Below, piece after piece: positions 24,644 to 33,418 of a stretch of 64,000 nt of DNA. A program made the translations under genes and the position numbers. Source of the stretch: JARRPM01 sp963792815 (GTDB lineage Bacteria > Pseudomonadota > Gammaproteobacteria > Pseudomonadales > Halieaceae); NCBI GenBank assembly GCA_963792815.1, contig CAWBXR010000011.1, positions 62,001-126,000 of the forward strand, read 5' to 3'. The notes beneath the pieces are model-generated. The model was not told the DNA's origin. It did no database searches and saw only the letters and a program-made list of their open reading frames with translations. Position 1 is the stretch's first letter. The number at the start of each line of letters is the position of its first letter.

Positions 24644-26716
24644 TTGTCTGGGGTGAAAGTGCAGGGTCGAACAAATCTTTCCGCTATCTGGTGTTGCCTG
24701 GTTCTGGCCGTCCTGATTGGGTGCACCAATCCGGAACCAGAACCACCAATCGACGAATCAATTCCCTCCGATCCTGTGTTTGTGCTGCTCGATGCCTATA
24801 AAGGCAATGAGCAATATTTCCTGCGTTATCGCCGGGGCGAGGCTGTTTACTACGCCGTGGGAGATATTCCCCTCGCGGTGCTCACCAGCCAGCCGACGGA
24901 GGTTCGAGACTACGATACCCCTGTAGTGGCTTCGATGGAGAGTGGCCCGTTTGAGTCCTGGGACCAGCTGATCGCTGAGCTGACGCCGATACCGGTTCTG
25001 GATATGCAGGAATGGGCTTCGCTGCGCGAGGAGTTGTTTGGCACGCTTCTGCCCAGTGACAAAAACAAGGGCATTGCTGTCAGTTTCGACCGGGTCGATT
25101 ACTTCCTGTTTTACGATAAGGCCGGTAATTTCAGGGCCAGGCGATTAATAGATATGCCGCCGTGGTATTCAGTCGACCGCCACGTTGACCTGCGCGAGTA
25201 TTTTGATGAATGGCAACCGGTTCTGCAGGATTTTTTGCTCAGCTCAGGGATCGAATCCGAAGATGTGATCTTCAGTACCGGTGACCTCGATCGAGGGTCA
25301 GTACCGTTTTTGTATATCAATACCCGTAGCAAGCTGATTGTGCTGGTGCAATACGATGACCTTTCCGAAACCACCATCGGCAGTGTCCCCGGGTTTCATG
25401 TATTGCAGTCCTTCTGGCATGTTTTCCGCAGCCATACATCCGCCATCCTGATGAGGCCGTTCACCTCCGTCCAGAGCCTGCTGTCCGTGGTTTCCGACAC
25501 TGCGGTGGAGACTGGCAAGGCACTCATTCCCGGCCTGAATTTTGATGGGCCTGTGCCTCCGGTGACGGACCATCCGCCCATGGATCTCGCCAGTTGGGAG
25601 GCCTATCTCGACGGAGTGCTGAAAAGATCTTCGAGCCGCGGGGAGTTGAAGTTCCTGGTCGACGGGGAGGCGTTTTTCACCCGCTTTGTGGACGTGCTCG
25701 CCTCGGCCCGGGAATCAATAGATATACGCGCTTACATTTTTGACAATGATGATGTTGCACTCAATGTCGGGGAACTGCTCAAAAGGCGGTCCAGGGAGGG
25801 CGTAGCTGTGCGCGTGCTGTTTGATGGCCTGGGTTCCATCGGCGCGTCCGGGGAACAATCCAGTACCCTGCCCGCGGCGCATCGGCAGCCACTGTCAATA
25901 GAGAATTACCTGACCAGTCAATCGAATGTCGACGTGCGCAAATCAAAGAACCCGTGGCTTACCGGCGACCATGTCAAGACAATGGTTATCGACGGCAAGC
26001 TGGCCTATCTCGGCGGTATGAATATCGGCCGGGAGTATCGCTACGACTGGCATGACCTGATGGTTGAGATCCAGGGGCCGGTGGTAGACAAGATCAACCG
26101 GGAGTTCCAGATCGCCTGGGGCAGGGCGGGTATGTGGGGGGATTTCAGCTACCTGTTCAATTGGCGGGAACAGCCGCTCAATCGTGACCTGGGCGGCTAC
26201 CCGGTCAGGCTGCTTTATACGAAGCCCGGCCAGGATGAGATATACCAGCTGCAGCGCGAGGCCATTCTCCGCTCGAAGCGCTATATCTATATCGAAAATG
26301 CCTACTTTACCGATGATGCCCTGCTGCGCGCACTGATCGTGGCGCGGCGCAGGGGCGTGGATGTAAGGGTGATCATTCCCCTGGAAACGGACAGGGGCCT
26401 TATTACCCGAAATATTACGCTGGCCGCCAATGCGATGTTGGAGCATGGCATCAGGGTTTACATTTACCCTGGTTTTTCTCATGCTAAAGCCGCAATCTTT
26501 GACGGCTGGGCTTCGATGGGCTCCGCCAATCTCGATCGGCTGAGCTTACATATCAACAGGGAAATCAATATAGCCACGTCGGAACCGTCCGCTGTGCAGG
26601 CCCTCAATGAGGCGCTATTCCAGCCGGATTTCGAAAAATCCCGGGAGCTTACGGAACCTTTTCCGCTGCGCTGGACAGATCATATTATCGAGATGTTTGG
26701 AGATTATGTGTTCTAG
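24644..26716 (+). CDS. Phospholipase D-family lipoprotein (cardiolipin synthase-like C-terminus)
   Basis: A 690-residue lipoprotein: the N-terminal hydrophobic segment LSAIWCCLVLAVLIGC ends in a lipobox (L-I-G-C), so it should be anchored in the outer or inner membrane facing the periplasm. About 300 residues follow that I do not recognise. The C-terminal half is a phospholipase D domain with two complete HxK(x)4D motifs, at His443 (HVKTMVID) and His613 (HAKAAIFD), and the GGMN and GSANLD partners. It probably hydrolyses or transfers phospholipid head groups, as cardiolipin synthases do. The start is uncertain: TTG 24644, with in-frame GTGs at 24653 and 24659. AT content is slightly higher than in the neighbours. 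Confidence 0.8.
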   Translation: MSGVKVQGRTNLSAIWCCLVLAVLIGCTNPEPEPPIDESIPSDPVFVLLDAYKGNEQYFLRYRRGEAVYYAVGDIPLAVLTSQPTEVRDYDTPVVASMESGPFESWDQLIAELTPIPVLDMQEWASLREELFGTLLPSDKNKGIAVSFDRVDYFLFYDKAGNFRARRLIDMPPWYSVDRHVDLREYFDEWQPVLQDFLLSSGIESEDVIFSTGDLDRGSVPFLYINTRSKLIVLVQYDDLSETTIGSVPGFHVLQSFWHVFRSHTSAILMRPFTSVQSLLSVVSDTAVETGKALIPGLNFDGPVPPVTDHPPMDLASWEAYLDGVLKRSSSRGELKFLVDGEAFFTRFVDVLASARESIDIRAYIFDNDDVALNVGELLKRRSREGVAVRVLFDGLGSIGASGEQSSTLPAAHRQPLSIENYLTSQSNVDVRKSKNPWLTGDHVKTMVIDGKLAYLGGMNIGREYRYDWHDLMVEIQGPVVDKINREFQIAWGRAGMWGDFSYLFNWREQPLNRDLGGYPVRLLYTKPGQDEIYQLQREAILRSKRYIYIENAYFTDDALLRALIVARRRGVDVRVIIPLETDRGLITRNITLAANAMLEHGIRVYIYPGFSHAKAAIFDGWASMGSANLDRLSLHINREINIATSEPSAVQALNEALFQPDFEKSRELTEPFPLRWTDHIIEMFGDYVF

Positions 26717-26719
26717 CGT

Positions 26720-27157
26720 TCAGGCCGCCTGCGGGCCTGATTGGAGCGCTTCAAAATCGTCCATGCCAAAGGTACCGATGACATTGAGGTCTTCATCGAG
26801 AAACTCATACATGGTGCCGTCAGTGCCGCGGATGCTGAAAAGAATAATGACGTCCTCATCCCCGCCCCCTTCCATGTGGGGATCGTTACTGGGCGGGCTC
26901 ACGGTGTAGCGTCCTGTCGGCCTGATCTCCTTGATGCTGCCGTCAGGCTCGTAGAGCCTGTGCTCGCCCTGCAGGACCAGCATGTGGTTGAGCGCTACAT
27001 GCCGGTGTAACAGGATCTTTTCATTGGCGGTGAACTTCAGGAGTACATCAACGCTACACCCGTCCCGGTCCACGTTATAGAGGAAATAGCTCAAGTGATC
27101 GATACCGTCGATTGTATCCCAATGGATAGTCTTGTAGTCGAAGTCAGGGCTGCTCAT
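26720..27157 (-). CDS. Cupin-fold protein
   Basis: A 145-residue cytoplasmic single-domain cupin. Metal ligands are likely His51, His53 and His58 in LLHRHVALNHML, with a second motif in SPPSNDPHMEGGGDEDV. This resembles anti-sigma/ChrR-like or acetylacetone-cleaving cupins, but substrate and activity are unknown. ATG 27157 is preceded on the minus strand by GGAGAGGA, which fixes this start over an upstream ATG. It is the second gene after the exported RidA protein (31 nt gap) and ends 3 nt from the convergent phospholipase D gene. Confidence 0.72.
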   Translation of the reverse strand: MSSPDFDYKTIHWDTIDGIDHLSYFLYNVDRDGCSVDVLLKFTANEKILLHRHVALNHMLVLQGEHRLYEPDGSIKEIRPTGRYTVSPPSNDPHMEGGGDEDVIILFSIRGTDGTMYEFLDEDLNVIGTFGMDDFEALQSGPQAA

Positions 27158-27188
27158 AGTGTCCTCTCCTTTTTTATAGTGAAAAGCT

Positions 27189-27653
27189 TCATTCATTTTT
27201 CAGCGCGGCGATACACTCCACCTCAACGCGCGCGCCCATTGCGAGGCCTGAGGCGGCCAGGGCGCTTCGGGCTGGATAGTGTTCCTTCTCGAAATAACCG
27301 GCATAAACATTATTGAACAGGGGCCACTCGCTGATGTCGGCAAGGAACACTGTGCATTTCAGAATGTCCTGCATGGTAAGGTCGTGGCGACCAAGGGTTG
27401 CCTTGATATTCTCCATCGTTTGGCGAGACTCCGGCCCAATGCCGCCACCGGTCAGTTTTCCGTCTGCATCAGTACCGATTTCGCCAGACAAATACAGTAC
27501 GCCGTTATAAGCTACCGCCTCGGAGAATGGAAAGTCGGGATACTTCGTGGAAGGGTAAATGACTTGGCCCGCGGCGAAAGCCGTGTTTGAAAGAAGCAGT
27601 GCGCTGCATAGGACGAGTATTCTGAGGGGGCATGGGAATACACCTTGTATCAA
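27189..27653 (-). CDS. Exported RidA/YjgF/Rid-family protein, start region possibly frameshifted
   Basis: A RidA-superfamily protein (cytoplasmic members deaminate reactive enamines/imines). The core has FSEAVAYNGVLYLSGEIG, MENIKATLGRHDLTM, ILKCTVFLADI, FEKEHYPARSALAA and GARVEVECIAAL. The arginine in YPARSA is the substrate-binding residue of the active Rid proteins. Unlike cytoplasmic RidA it carries a signal peptide, LRILVLCSALLLSNTAFAAG. The open frame offers only TTG starts (27653 or 27725). An ATG at 27633 with a good spacing to AAGGTG is out of frame by one base because of a run of five C; with four C it would read MPLRILVLCSALL. The true start is probably 27633 with a one-base indel. 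First gene of a two-gene unit with the cupin, divergent from yfcC. Confidence 0.72.
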   Translation of the reverse strand: MIQGVFPCPLRILVLCSALLLSNTAFAAGQVIYPSTKYPDFPFSEAVAYNGVLYLSGEIGTDADGKLTGGGIGPESRQTMENIKATLGRHDLTMQDILKCTVFLADISEWPLFNNVYAGYFEKEHYPARSALAASGLAMGARVEVECIAALKNE

Positions 27654-27806
27654 TTGCCCGCCCCCACTCTGTGGATGGCCAGGGCTGTTTCCGTATTGGT
27701 TTAATGGTAGGACACTTTTTTTCAAATGCCATCGGTCTAGAGTAAATCAACTTGATCGCTGCGCCGTGTGCGCTTCACCGGCATATCCGGAAAGCAGAGG
27801 TTCGCT

Positions 27807-29267
27807 ATGTCAAATATGCCTACTGAGGGAGCTCCGCTATCCGTCTCGCGGATGCCCGACACCTATATTGTCATAGGCGCCGTGGCACTGTTTGCCTATC
27901 TCATGAGCTTCCTGCTCACGCCAGGACTGTTTTCGCTGCAGGAAGTAGCGCGTGACGGGGTACTGGTTCCGGTTATTGATCCCGACAGCTTTCGCTTCGT
28001 CGAGGGCGGCCGTGGACTGCCGCTGTTTTCCAGCGACGGCTCACCCGCCCTGTTCAACGCTGTCTACGAGGGGCTGGTCTCTGGCAGTCGAACCGGCGGC
28101 GCGGTTGGAATTATGGCTTTCATCCTGCTCACCGGCGGCGCATTTGGCATCGTCCTGTCGACCGGTGCGGTAAACCGTGGCCTTGGCCGGTTGATTTCCC
28201 GCGGCAGCTCGGATGACCGGGTTCTGCTGGCTGTCCTGTTCGCGATGTTTTCACTCGGCGGCGCTGTGTTTGGCATGAGTGAGGAAGTCATACCGTTTGT
28301 GTTGATGCTGGTCCCGGTGATGAAACGGCTTCGCTACAACAATGTAACAACCTTGCTCGTGACTTTCGTCGCCTCCCAGATCGGTTTTGCCACGTCCTGG
28401 ATGAACCCCTTCAGTGTGGCGGTGGCCCAGGGGATAGCGCAGCTGCCCCTGCTCAGCGGTTTGCCCCTGCGGCTTTTCATGTGGAGCGTCTTTACCACCT
28501 TTGGTATAGCGTTTACCTTGCGCTATTCCACCCGGACCAGGAGTCCCGCTGCGCCGGGGGAAGAACCGATTGCGGGGCATCACTTCAACCTGCAGTCGGG
28601 GGATATTCTGGTACTGCTGGCGCTGGTTGCCACGATCATCTGGATAGTATGGGGGGTGGTCTTCGGTGGCTACTACCTGCCCGAACTTGCCACGCAATTT
28701 GTCATTCTCGGCATTGTCGCCGGCATCATCGGTTGCCTGTTTCGGCTTGACGGCATGCACGCCAACAAGGCCGTGCAGGCGTTTCGCCAGGGCGCGATGG
28801 ACCTGTTACCGGCGGCGCTGGTGGTAGGCTTCGCCCGGGGTATCGTGTTCCTGTTGGGCGGTGACAACCCGACCGAGCCGAGCCTGCTCAACACCCTCCT
28901 GTTCTACGGCAGTGAAGCTCTCGGTGACCTGCCTGCCTGGCTCGCCGCCTGGGGGATGCTGTGCTTCCAGTCCGTCTTCAATTTCTTTGTTACCTCCGGC
29001 TCCGGGCAAGCCGCGCTGACGATGCCGTTGATGGCGCCACTGTCGGACCTGATCGGTGTAAGCCGGCAGGTAGCTGTGCTAGCCTTCCAGCTCGGTGACG
29101 GATTGACCAACATCGTGGTGCCCACCTCGGCTTCGCTGATGGGTTGCCTGGGCGCCGCACGCCTGGACTGGCTGGAATGGATACGGGTTTCCATCCGGTT
29201 TTTCCTCGGGCTTTTTGCGCTCGCGAGCCTGTTTATCATTCTTGCCAGCGTGTACGGGTACTCTTGA
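27807..29267 (+). CDS. yfcC: YfcC-family (basic amino acid/peptide-type) membrane transporter
   Basis: A 486-residue polytopic inner-membrane protein of the YfcC family, related to arginine/ornithine antiporter ArcD-like and AbgT-like carriers. About 11-12 hydrophobic segments are visible. Family features include GAVGIMAFILLTGGAFGIV, the GMSEEVIPFVLMLVPVM repeat, ATSWMNPFSVAVAQ, and the C-terminal VTSGSGQAALTMPLMAPLSD and FQLGDGLTNIVVPTS. It likely takes up amino acids or dipeptides by cation symport. The start ATG 27807 follows AGAGG. It is transcribed divergently from the exported RidA protein and cupin and may share regulation with them. Confidence 0.85.
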   Translation: MSNMPTEGAPLSVSRMPDTYIVIGAVALFAYLMSFLLTPGLFSLQEVARDGVLVPVIDPDSFRFVEGGRGLPLFSSDGSPALFNAVYEGLVSGSRTGGAVGIMAFILLTGGAFGIVLSTGAVNRGLGRLISRGSSDDRVLLAVLFAMFSLGGAVFGMSEEVIPFVLMLVPVMKRLRYNNVTTLLVTFVASQIGFATSWMNPFSVAVAQGIAQLPLLSGLPLRLFMWSVFTTFGIAFTLRYSTRTRSPAAPGEEPIAGHHFNLQSGDILVLLALVATIIWIVWGVVFGGYYLPELATQFVILGIVAGIIGCLFRLDGMHANKAVQAFRQGAMDLLPAALVVGFARGIVFLLGGDNPTEPSLLNTLLFYGSEALGDLPAWLAAWGMLCFQSVFNFFVTSGSGQAALTMPLMAPLSDLIGVSRQVAVLAFQLGDGLTNIVVPTSASLMGCLGAARLDWLEWIRVSIRFFLGLFALASLFIILASVYGYS

Positions 29268-29355
29268 GCTCGAGATCTACCTGGAGCTCGCGAAAACCGG
29301 TCGGATAAACGTTGACCCCCGGGCACATTGAAATTAACTATCAAGGAACACAGAC

Positions 29356-30387
29356 ATGACAAAGATGAAACAGGACCGGCGTATCGACCCCAGGATAAAG
29401 GCGCTACTGGGCGTGCTTCCAGCGGCAGTCTTTGACAATGTCGAATCCCGCGAACAGGCTCTTAAACAGGCGGGGATGCCTGAGGCTATTGCCCAGCGCA
29501 AACAGATGGAGACGATGTTCGACCTTATCGATACCGAGCAGGTGGCGCCCTCAAAGGGCCTGGAGATTTCCACCCACGAGTTCACATCGGAACCCGACGG
29601 CAACACCATCAAGGTCCAGTTCATCCGGCCCGACAACGCTGAAACCCTGCCCTGTGTGTATTACATCCACGGCGGCGGTATGCAGGCGATGAGTTGCTTT
29701 CTAGGGATGTACCGGGCCTGGGGCAAGATCATCGCGGCCCAGGGTGTCGCCGTGGCCATGGTGGATTTCCGCAACTGCCTGACGCCATCCTCGGCTGCGG
29801 AAGTGGCGCCGTTCCCCGCGGGACTGAACGACTGCGTGTCTGGGGTAAAGTGGCTGGTCGGCCAGGCGACCGAACTCAATATCGACCCGGCCCATATTAT
29901 CGTGGCGGGCGAAAGCGGTGGCGGCAACCTCACCCTGGCCACGGGCCTGAAGCTGAAACGGGATGGCGACCTCAAGCTCATCCGCGGTCTGTACGCCCTT
30001 TGCCCCTATATCGCCGGCGCCTGGCCCCAGGAAAAATACCCCTCGTCCATCGAGAACAATGGCCTGTTGCTGGACCTGCACAATAATCGCGGTGCCATGG
30101 CCTACGGTATCGAGCAGTACGAGAACGGCAACCCCCTGGCCTGGCCGAGTTTTGCCACAGAAGAAGACCTGCGGGGTCTGGTCCCGACGGTGATCAGTGT
30201 CAACGAGTGCGACCCCCTGCGGGATGAGGGAATCGAGTTCTATCGCAGTTTGCTGAAGGCCGGTGTGCCCGCGCGCTGCCGGCAGGTGATGGGGACCACC
30301 CACGGAATAGAAATCTTCGCCAGTGCCTGCCCTGAGATCAGCCGGGAGACCGCGGCCAGCATCGCCATGTTCTGTCGCGATGCCTGA
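29356..30387 (+). CDS. Alpha/beta hydrolase, HSL-type esterase
   Basis: A 343-residue cytoplasmic carboxylesterase of the hormone-sensitive-lipase family. The oxyanion motif YYIHGGGM (His105) is followed by the nucleophile elbow AGESGGGN (Ser187), an aspartate in NECDPLRDEG, and the catalytic histidine in TTHGIEIF. No signal peptide. It probably hydrolyses short-chain or bulky acyl esters. It stands between the transporter gene and the repeat element, with an ATG at 29356 after AAGGAA. The partner pathway is not evident; a contribution to ester or isoprenoid-ester breakdown next to the atu operon would make sense. Confidence 0.88.
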   Translation: MTKMKQDRRIDPRIKALLGVLPAAVFDNVESREQALKQAGMPEAIAQRKQMETMFDLIDTEQVAPSKGLEISTHEFTSEPDGNTIKVQFIRPDNAETLPCVYYIHGGGMQAMSCFLGMYRAWGKIIAAQGVAVAMVDFRNCLTPSSAAEVAPFPAGLNDCVSGVKWLVGQATELNIDPAHIIVAGESGGGNLTLATGLKLKRDGDLKLIRGLYALCPYIAGAWPQEKYPSSIENNGLLLDLHNNRGAMAYGIEQYENGNPLAWPSFATEEDLRGLVPTVISVNECDPLRDEGIEFYRSLLKAGVPARCRQVMGTTHGIEIFASACPEISRETAASIAMFCRDA

Positions 30388-30414
30388 GCGCGTAAAAAAG
30401 AAATTGGAAATTGG

Positions 30415-30505
30415 GGGAAATTGGGGTCAGAGTAAGAATTGGGATCGGTAGAGAAAAAAGGGGTACGCGGGTGTTTTCCAATTGTTACTCTGACCCCATT
30501 TTCCC
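30415..30505. repeat. Palindromic intergenic element with TCAGAGTAA core
   Basis: Two 28-bp arms (30415-30442 and 30478-30505) are inverted copies with two mismatches, centred on GGGGTCAGAGTAA (30423-30435) and TTACTCTGACCCC (30485-30497), with a 35-nt loop. Immediately after the right arm ACCCCATTTTC is repeated at 30493 and 30512. It lies between the convergent esterase and atuF genes and could also act as a bidirectional terminator. It resembles REP-type palindromes that are interspersed in many gammaproteobacterial genomes; I cannot confirm copy number from this window. Confidence 0.7.
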
Positions 30506-30547
30506 ATTGTCACCCCATTTTCACCATTTTCCTCCATATTCCTGGGA

Positions 30548-32545
30548 TCAGGTGTCCGCTGTGACCTCGATCTCGATCAGCACATCATCCGCGGCCACCT
30601 GTTTGCCGGCCTCCGCCATGACCTCCCGCACGGTGCCCGACGCTTCCGCGATGATTTCGTAGTGCATTTTCATCGCCTCCAGCACTGCCAGGGTCTGCCC
30701 TTGCTCCACCGTGTCGCCCGGCGCCACCCGCACTTCCAGCAACAGGCCGTGCATGGGCGCGCTTACCCTGCCGCTGCCACCGCCTTGCTCCAGCGCGCCG
30801 TCGAGGCGGATCATGTCCAGGTATTGGCCTGCGCGACCGTCTATGGACAGGTATAGCTTGCCGCTGCGGGGTGTGTGGAAGCGCGCCGTATGCCGGACGC
30901 CGTCGATACCGATATGGGCGGTGCTGCCCTCCAGTGACAGCAGTTCGACCAGGTGGGACTCGCTGGTGTCGAATACCTGGTAGTTGCCGCCACCCATGGC
31001 CATGACCGCCAGGTCATGCACAATGTCCCCGTGCTGGTAGCGCTTGCGCGACACCAGGGCGCTGGCGCTGGACCAGTCCCGCAGCTGCGGGGCGACGATT
31101 ACACTGTCGGCGTACAGGGCCTGGTGCTCCAGGGCCAGTTCGATCACCGCCGCCACGGCGCTGTCGCTGAAGCCGGGCGTGACGCCGGCCATCTCTGGCG
31201 CCGTGAACTCCTCTGCGATAAACGCGGTAGTGGCAAGGCCCGCGGCAAAACACTCCTTCTGCAGGCAGGCCACCAGGAAATCCCGGTTGTGGCTGGGTCC
31301 GAACAACACCGTCTCCTGCAGTGCCTCGATCAGGCGCTGGCGGGCGATATCACGGGTGGGGCCGCTGGCGATGATCTTGGCGACCATGGGGTCATAGAAC
31401 GGCGATATCTGCTGGCCGGTGGCGATCCCGCTGTCCACCCGGACACCGACACCCTCTGGGGGTGACCACAGGTCGACGGGGCCGGAGGTGGGGAGGAAAT
31501 CCTGGGAGGGATCCTCGGTGTACAGGCGCACCTCGATGGCGTGGCCACTGAGGGTGATGTCGTCCTGGGTCAGCCCCAGGGGTTCCCCCTGGGCCACCTG
31601 TAGTTGCAGGGCAACCAGGTCCAGCCCGGTGACCAGCTCCGTTACCGGGTGTTCTACCTGCAGCCGGGTGTTCATCTCCAGGAAGTAGAACTGGCCGCTC
31701 TGATCCAGCAGGAATTCCACTGTGCCGGCGCCGCGGTAACCGATGCTCGCCGCTGCCGCTACCGCCGCGGCTCCCATCTCGGCTCTCAGGCTGTCTGTCA
31801 TGATCGGGCAGGGCGCCTCCTCGACTACTTTCTGGTGGCGCCGCTGTACCGAGCAGTCCCGCTCGCCCAGGTGAATGGTGTTGCCCTGGCTGTCGGCGAA
31901 CACCTGCACTTCCACGTGGCGTGGCCGGATGATGGCTTTTTCCAGGATCAGCTCCCCGGAACCGAAAGCGGACTCGGCTTCCGCCCGGGCCAGCTTGATC
32001 GCATTGGCCAGCTCTGCGAGGTCGCGTACCAGGCGCATGCCGCGGCCTCCGCCACCGGCGGCGGCCTTTACCATCAACGGCGGGCCTATCCTGGCGCCCT
32101 CCTCGAGCAGGACGCCATCACTCTGGTCCTTGCCTTCATAGCCGGGAACGCAGGGCACCCCGGCTTCTATCATGCGGCGCTTGGCCTCGGCCTTGTTGCC
32201 CATCAGGTGAATGGCATCCGGCCCCGGGCCGATGAAAACCAGGCCGGCGTCCTCGCAGGCCCGGGCAAAACCGGCATTTTCGCTGAGAAAGCCATAACCC
32301 GGGTGCACGGCGCCGGCGCCACTGGCCGCGGCCGCCCGCAGAATATTGTCCTGCACGAGGTAGGATTCGTTGACGGGGCCGGGGCCGATACAGACGGCCT
32401 CGTCGGCCATCTGCACATGGGGAGCACCGGCGTCCGCCTCGGAGTAAACCGCCACCGTGCGGTAGCCCTGTGCCCTGGCGGTGCGAATGACGCGGCAGGC
32501 GATCTCGCCGCGATTGGCCACCAGTATGCTGGTAAATCGTGTCAT
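30548..32545 (-). CDS. atuF: Acyl-CoA (probably geranyl-CoA) carboxylase, biotin-carrying alpha subunit
   Basis: A 665-residue biotin-dependent carboxylase alpha subunit. The biotin carboxylase domain spans about residues 1-450 (ILVANRGEIACRVIRTA, KAAAGGGGRGMRLV, EMNTRLQVEHPVTELV). A linker domain follows, and a C-terminal biotinyl domain carries EAMKM with biotinyl-Lys626. It charges biotin with bicarbonate using ATP and hands the carboxyl to the AtuC-type transferase. The sequence alone does not separate geranyl-CoA from methylcrotonyl-CoA carboxylase; the adjacent atuA-like gene favours geranyl-CoA (acyclic terpene utilisation). Last gene of the four-gene minus-strand operon. Confidence 0.87.
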   Translation of the reverse strand: MTRFTSILVANRGEIACRVIRTARAQGYRTVAVYSEADAGAPHVQMADEAVCIGPGPVNESYLVQDNILRAAAASGAGAVHPGYGFLSENAGFARACEDAGLVFIGPGPDAIHLMGNKAEAKRRMIEAGVPCVPGYEGKDQSDGVLLEEGARIGPPLMVKAAAGGGGRGMRLVRDLAELANAIKLARAEAESAFGSGELILEKAIIRPRHVEVQVFADSQGNTIHLGERDCSVQRRHQKVVEEAPCPIMTDSLRAEMGAAAVAAAASIGYRGAGTVEFLLDQSGQFYFLEMNTRLQVEHPVTELVTGLDLVALQLQVAQGEPLGLTQDDITLSGHAIEVRLYTEDPSQDFLPTSGPVDLWSPPEGVGVRVDSGIATGQQISPFYDPMVAKIIASGPTRDIARQRLIEALQETVLFGPSHNRDFLVACLQKECFAAGLATTAFIAEEFTAPEMAGVTPGFSDSAVAAVIELALEHQALYADSVIVAPQLRDWSSASALVSRKRYQHGDIVHDLAVMAMGGGNYQVFDTSESHLVELLSLEGSTAHIGIDGVRHTARFHTPRSGKLYLSIDGRAGQYLDMIRLDGALEQGGGSGRVSAPMHGLLLEVRVAPGDTVEQGQTLAVLEAMKMHYEIIAEASGTVREVMAEAGKQVAADDVLIEIEVTADT

Positions 32546-32560
32546 CAGGCTCTCCGGGTA

Positions 32561-33370
32561 TCAGTCATTTGCCCACCTGGGCTTGCGCTTTTCCACGAAG
32601 GCCGCAACACCCTCGCGACCCTCTTCGCTGAGCATGCAATCCGCGAATCCGCGGGAGGCGAAATCCAGCGCCTCGGCCCGTGGTCGCCGTGTGGTCTCGA
32701 AAACGATGCTTTTGGTAACGGCGTTGGCGCCGGGCGCGCACAGGGCGATCTGCTCCAGCACCTCCTGGCATTTGGCCTCCAGGTCGGCGGCGTCCTGTGC
32801 CAGGATATGGCCGATGCCATAGTGCACCGCCTCTTCGCCCTGGAAACGTGCGCCTGTCAGCATCAGCCGCCGGGCCTGGGTAAGGCCCACCCGCTCGGTG
32901 ACGAAAGGAGCGATCTGGGCCGGGGGGATCCCCAGGCTGGTCTCGCTGAGGCGGAAGCGGGCGTCCCTGGTGACGATAGTGATATCGCCCACGCAGGCCA
33001 GGCCCAGGCCACCGCCTATTGCAGCGCCCTCCACCAGGATGATGATCGTCTGGGGCTGCTCGTTCAGTTTGATCATCAGGTCGCCGAAGCTGCGATTGCC
33101 GCGGGCGACCTCGTCCCGGTCGGGCGCGCCGCCCTGCAGGTCGGATTTGAAACCCTTGATATCGCCGCCGGCGCAGAAAAAGCCACCCTTGCCCCGCAGG
33201 ATGATCGTGCGCAGGCTGCGGTCGTCGCGGGTGGCATCGAGTACGGCCCCCAGTTCATCCACCATCTCGGCAGACAGGGCATTCCTGGCCTCGGGCCGGT
33301 TCAGCCAAATGGTCAGCACGCTGCCCCGGGGTTCCAGGACCAGGGCTTGGGTGTCGGGTAATGTCGTCAT
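32561..33370 (-). CDS. atuE: Enoyl-CoA hydratase/isomerase (AtuE-like, isohexenylglutaconyl-CoA hydratase)
   Basis: A 269-residue crotonase-fold hydratase. The two oxyanion-hole segments are visible (GKGGFFCAGGDIKGF and VEGAAIGGGLGLACVGDI), with ETSLGIPPAQIAPF in the position of the catalytic region. In the atu pathway AtuE adds water to isohexenylglutaconyl-CoA, the product of geranyl-CoA carboxylation. Position between the carboxyltransferase and biotin-carboxylase subunits matches the atuC-D-E-F order minus atuD. The ATG at 33370 is preceded by GGAG; an in-frame ATG at 33418 would add unrelated arginine-rich residues. The assignment to AtuE rests on context. Confidence 0.83.
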   Translation of the reverse strand: MTTLPDTQALVLEPRGSVLTIWLNRPEARNALSAEMVDELGAVLDATRDDRSLRTIILRGKGGFFCAGGDIKGFKSDLQGGAPDRDEVARGNRSFGDLMIKLNEQPQTIIILVEGAAIGGGLGLACVGDITIVTRDARFRLSETSLGIPPAQIAPFVTERVGLTQARRLMLTGARFQGEEAVHYGIGHILAQDAADLEAKCQEVLEQIALCAPGANAVTKSIVFETTRRPRAEALDFASRGFADCMLSEEGREGVAAFVEKRKPRWAND

Positions 33371-33418
33371 CGTTTGTCTCCGGTGTGTCCTTGGTCTGGC
33401 GCGGCTTTCGCGCGCCAT

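Noticed and set aside
31604..33361. A 585-codon plus-strand open frame opposite atuF and atuE.
   Set aside because: Low-complexity, shadow-type translation opposite two well-conserved genes.
30548..33370. Leucine/isovalerate (liu) catabolic operon.
   Set aside because: An isovaleryl-CoA dehydrogenase is missing and an atuA-like gene heads the operon, which fits acyclic terpene utilisation better; the possibility is not fully excluded.
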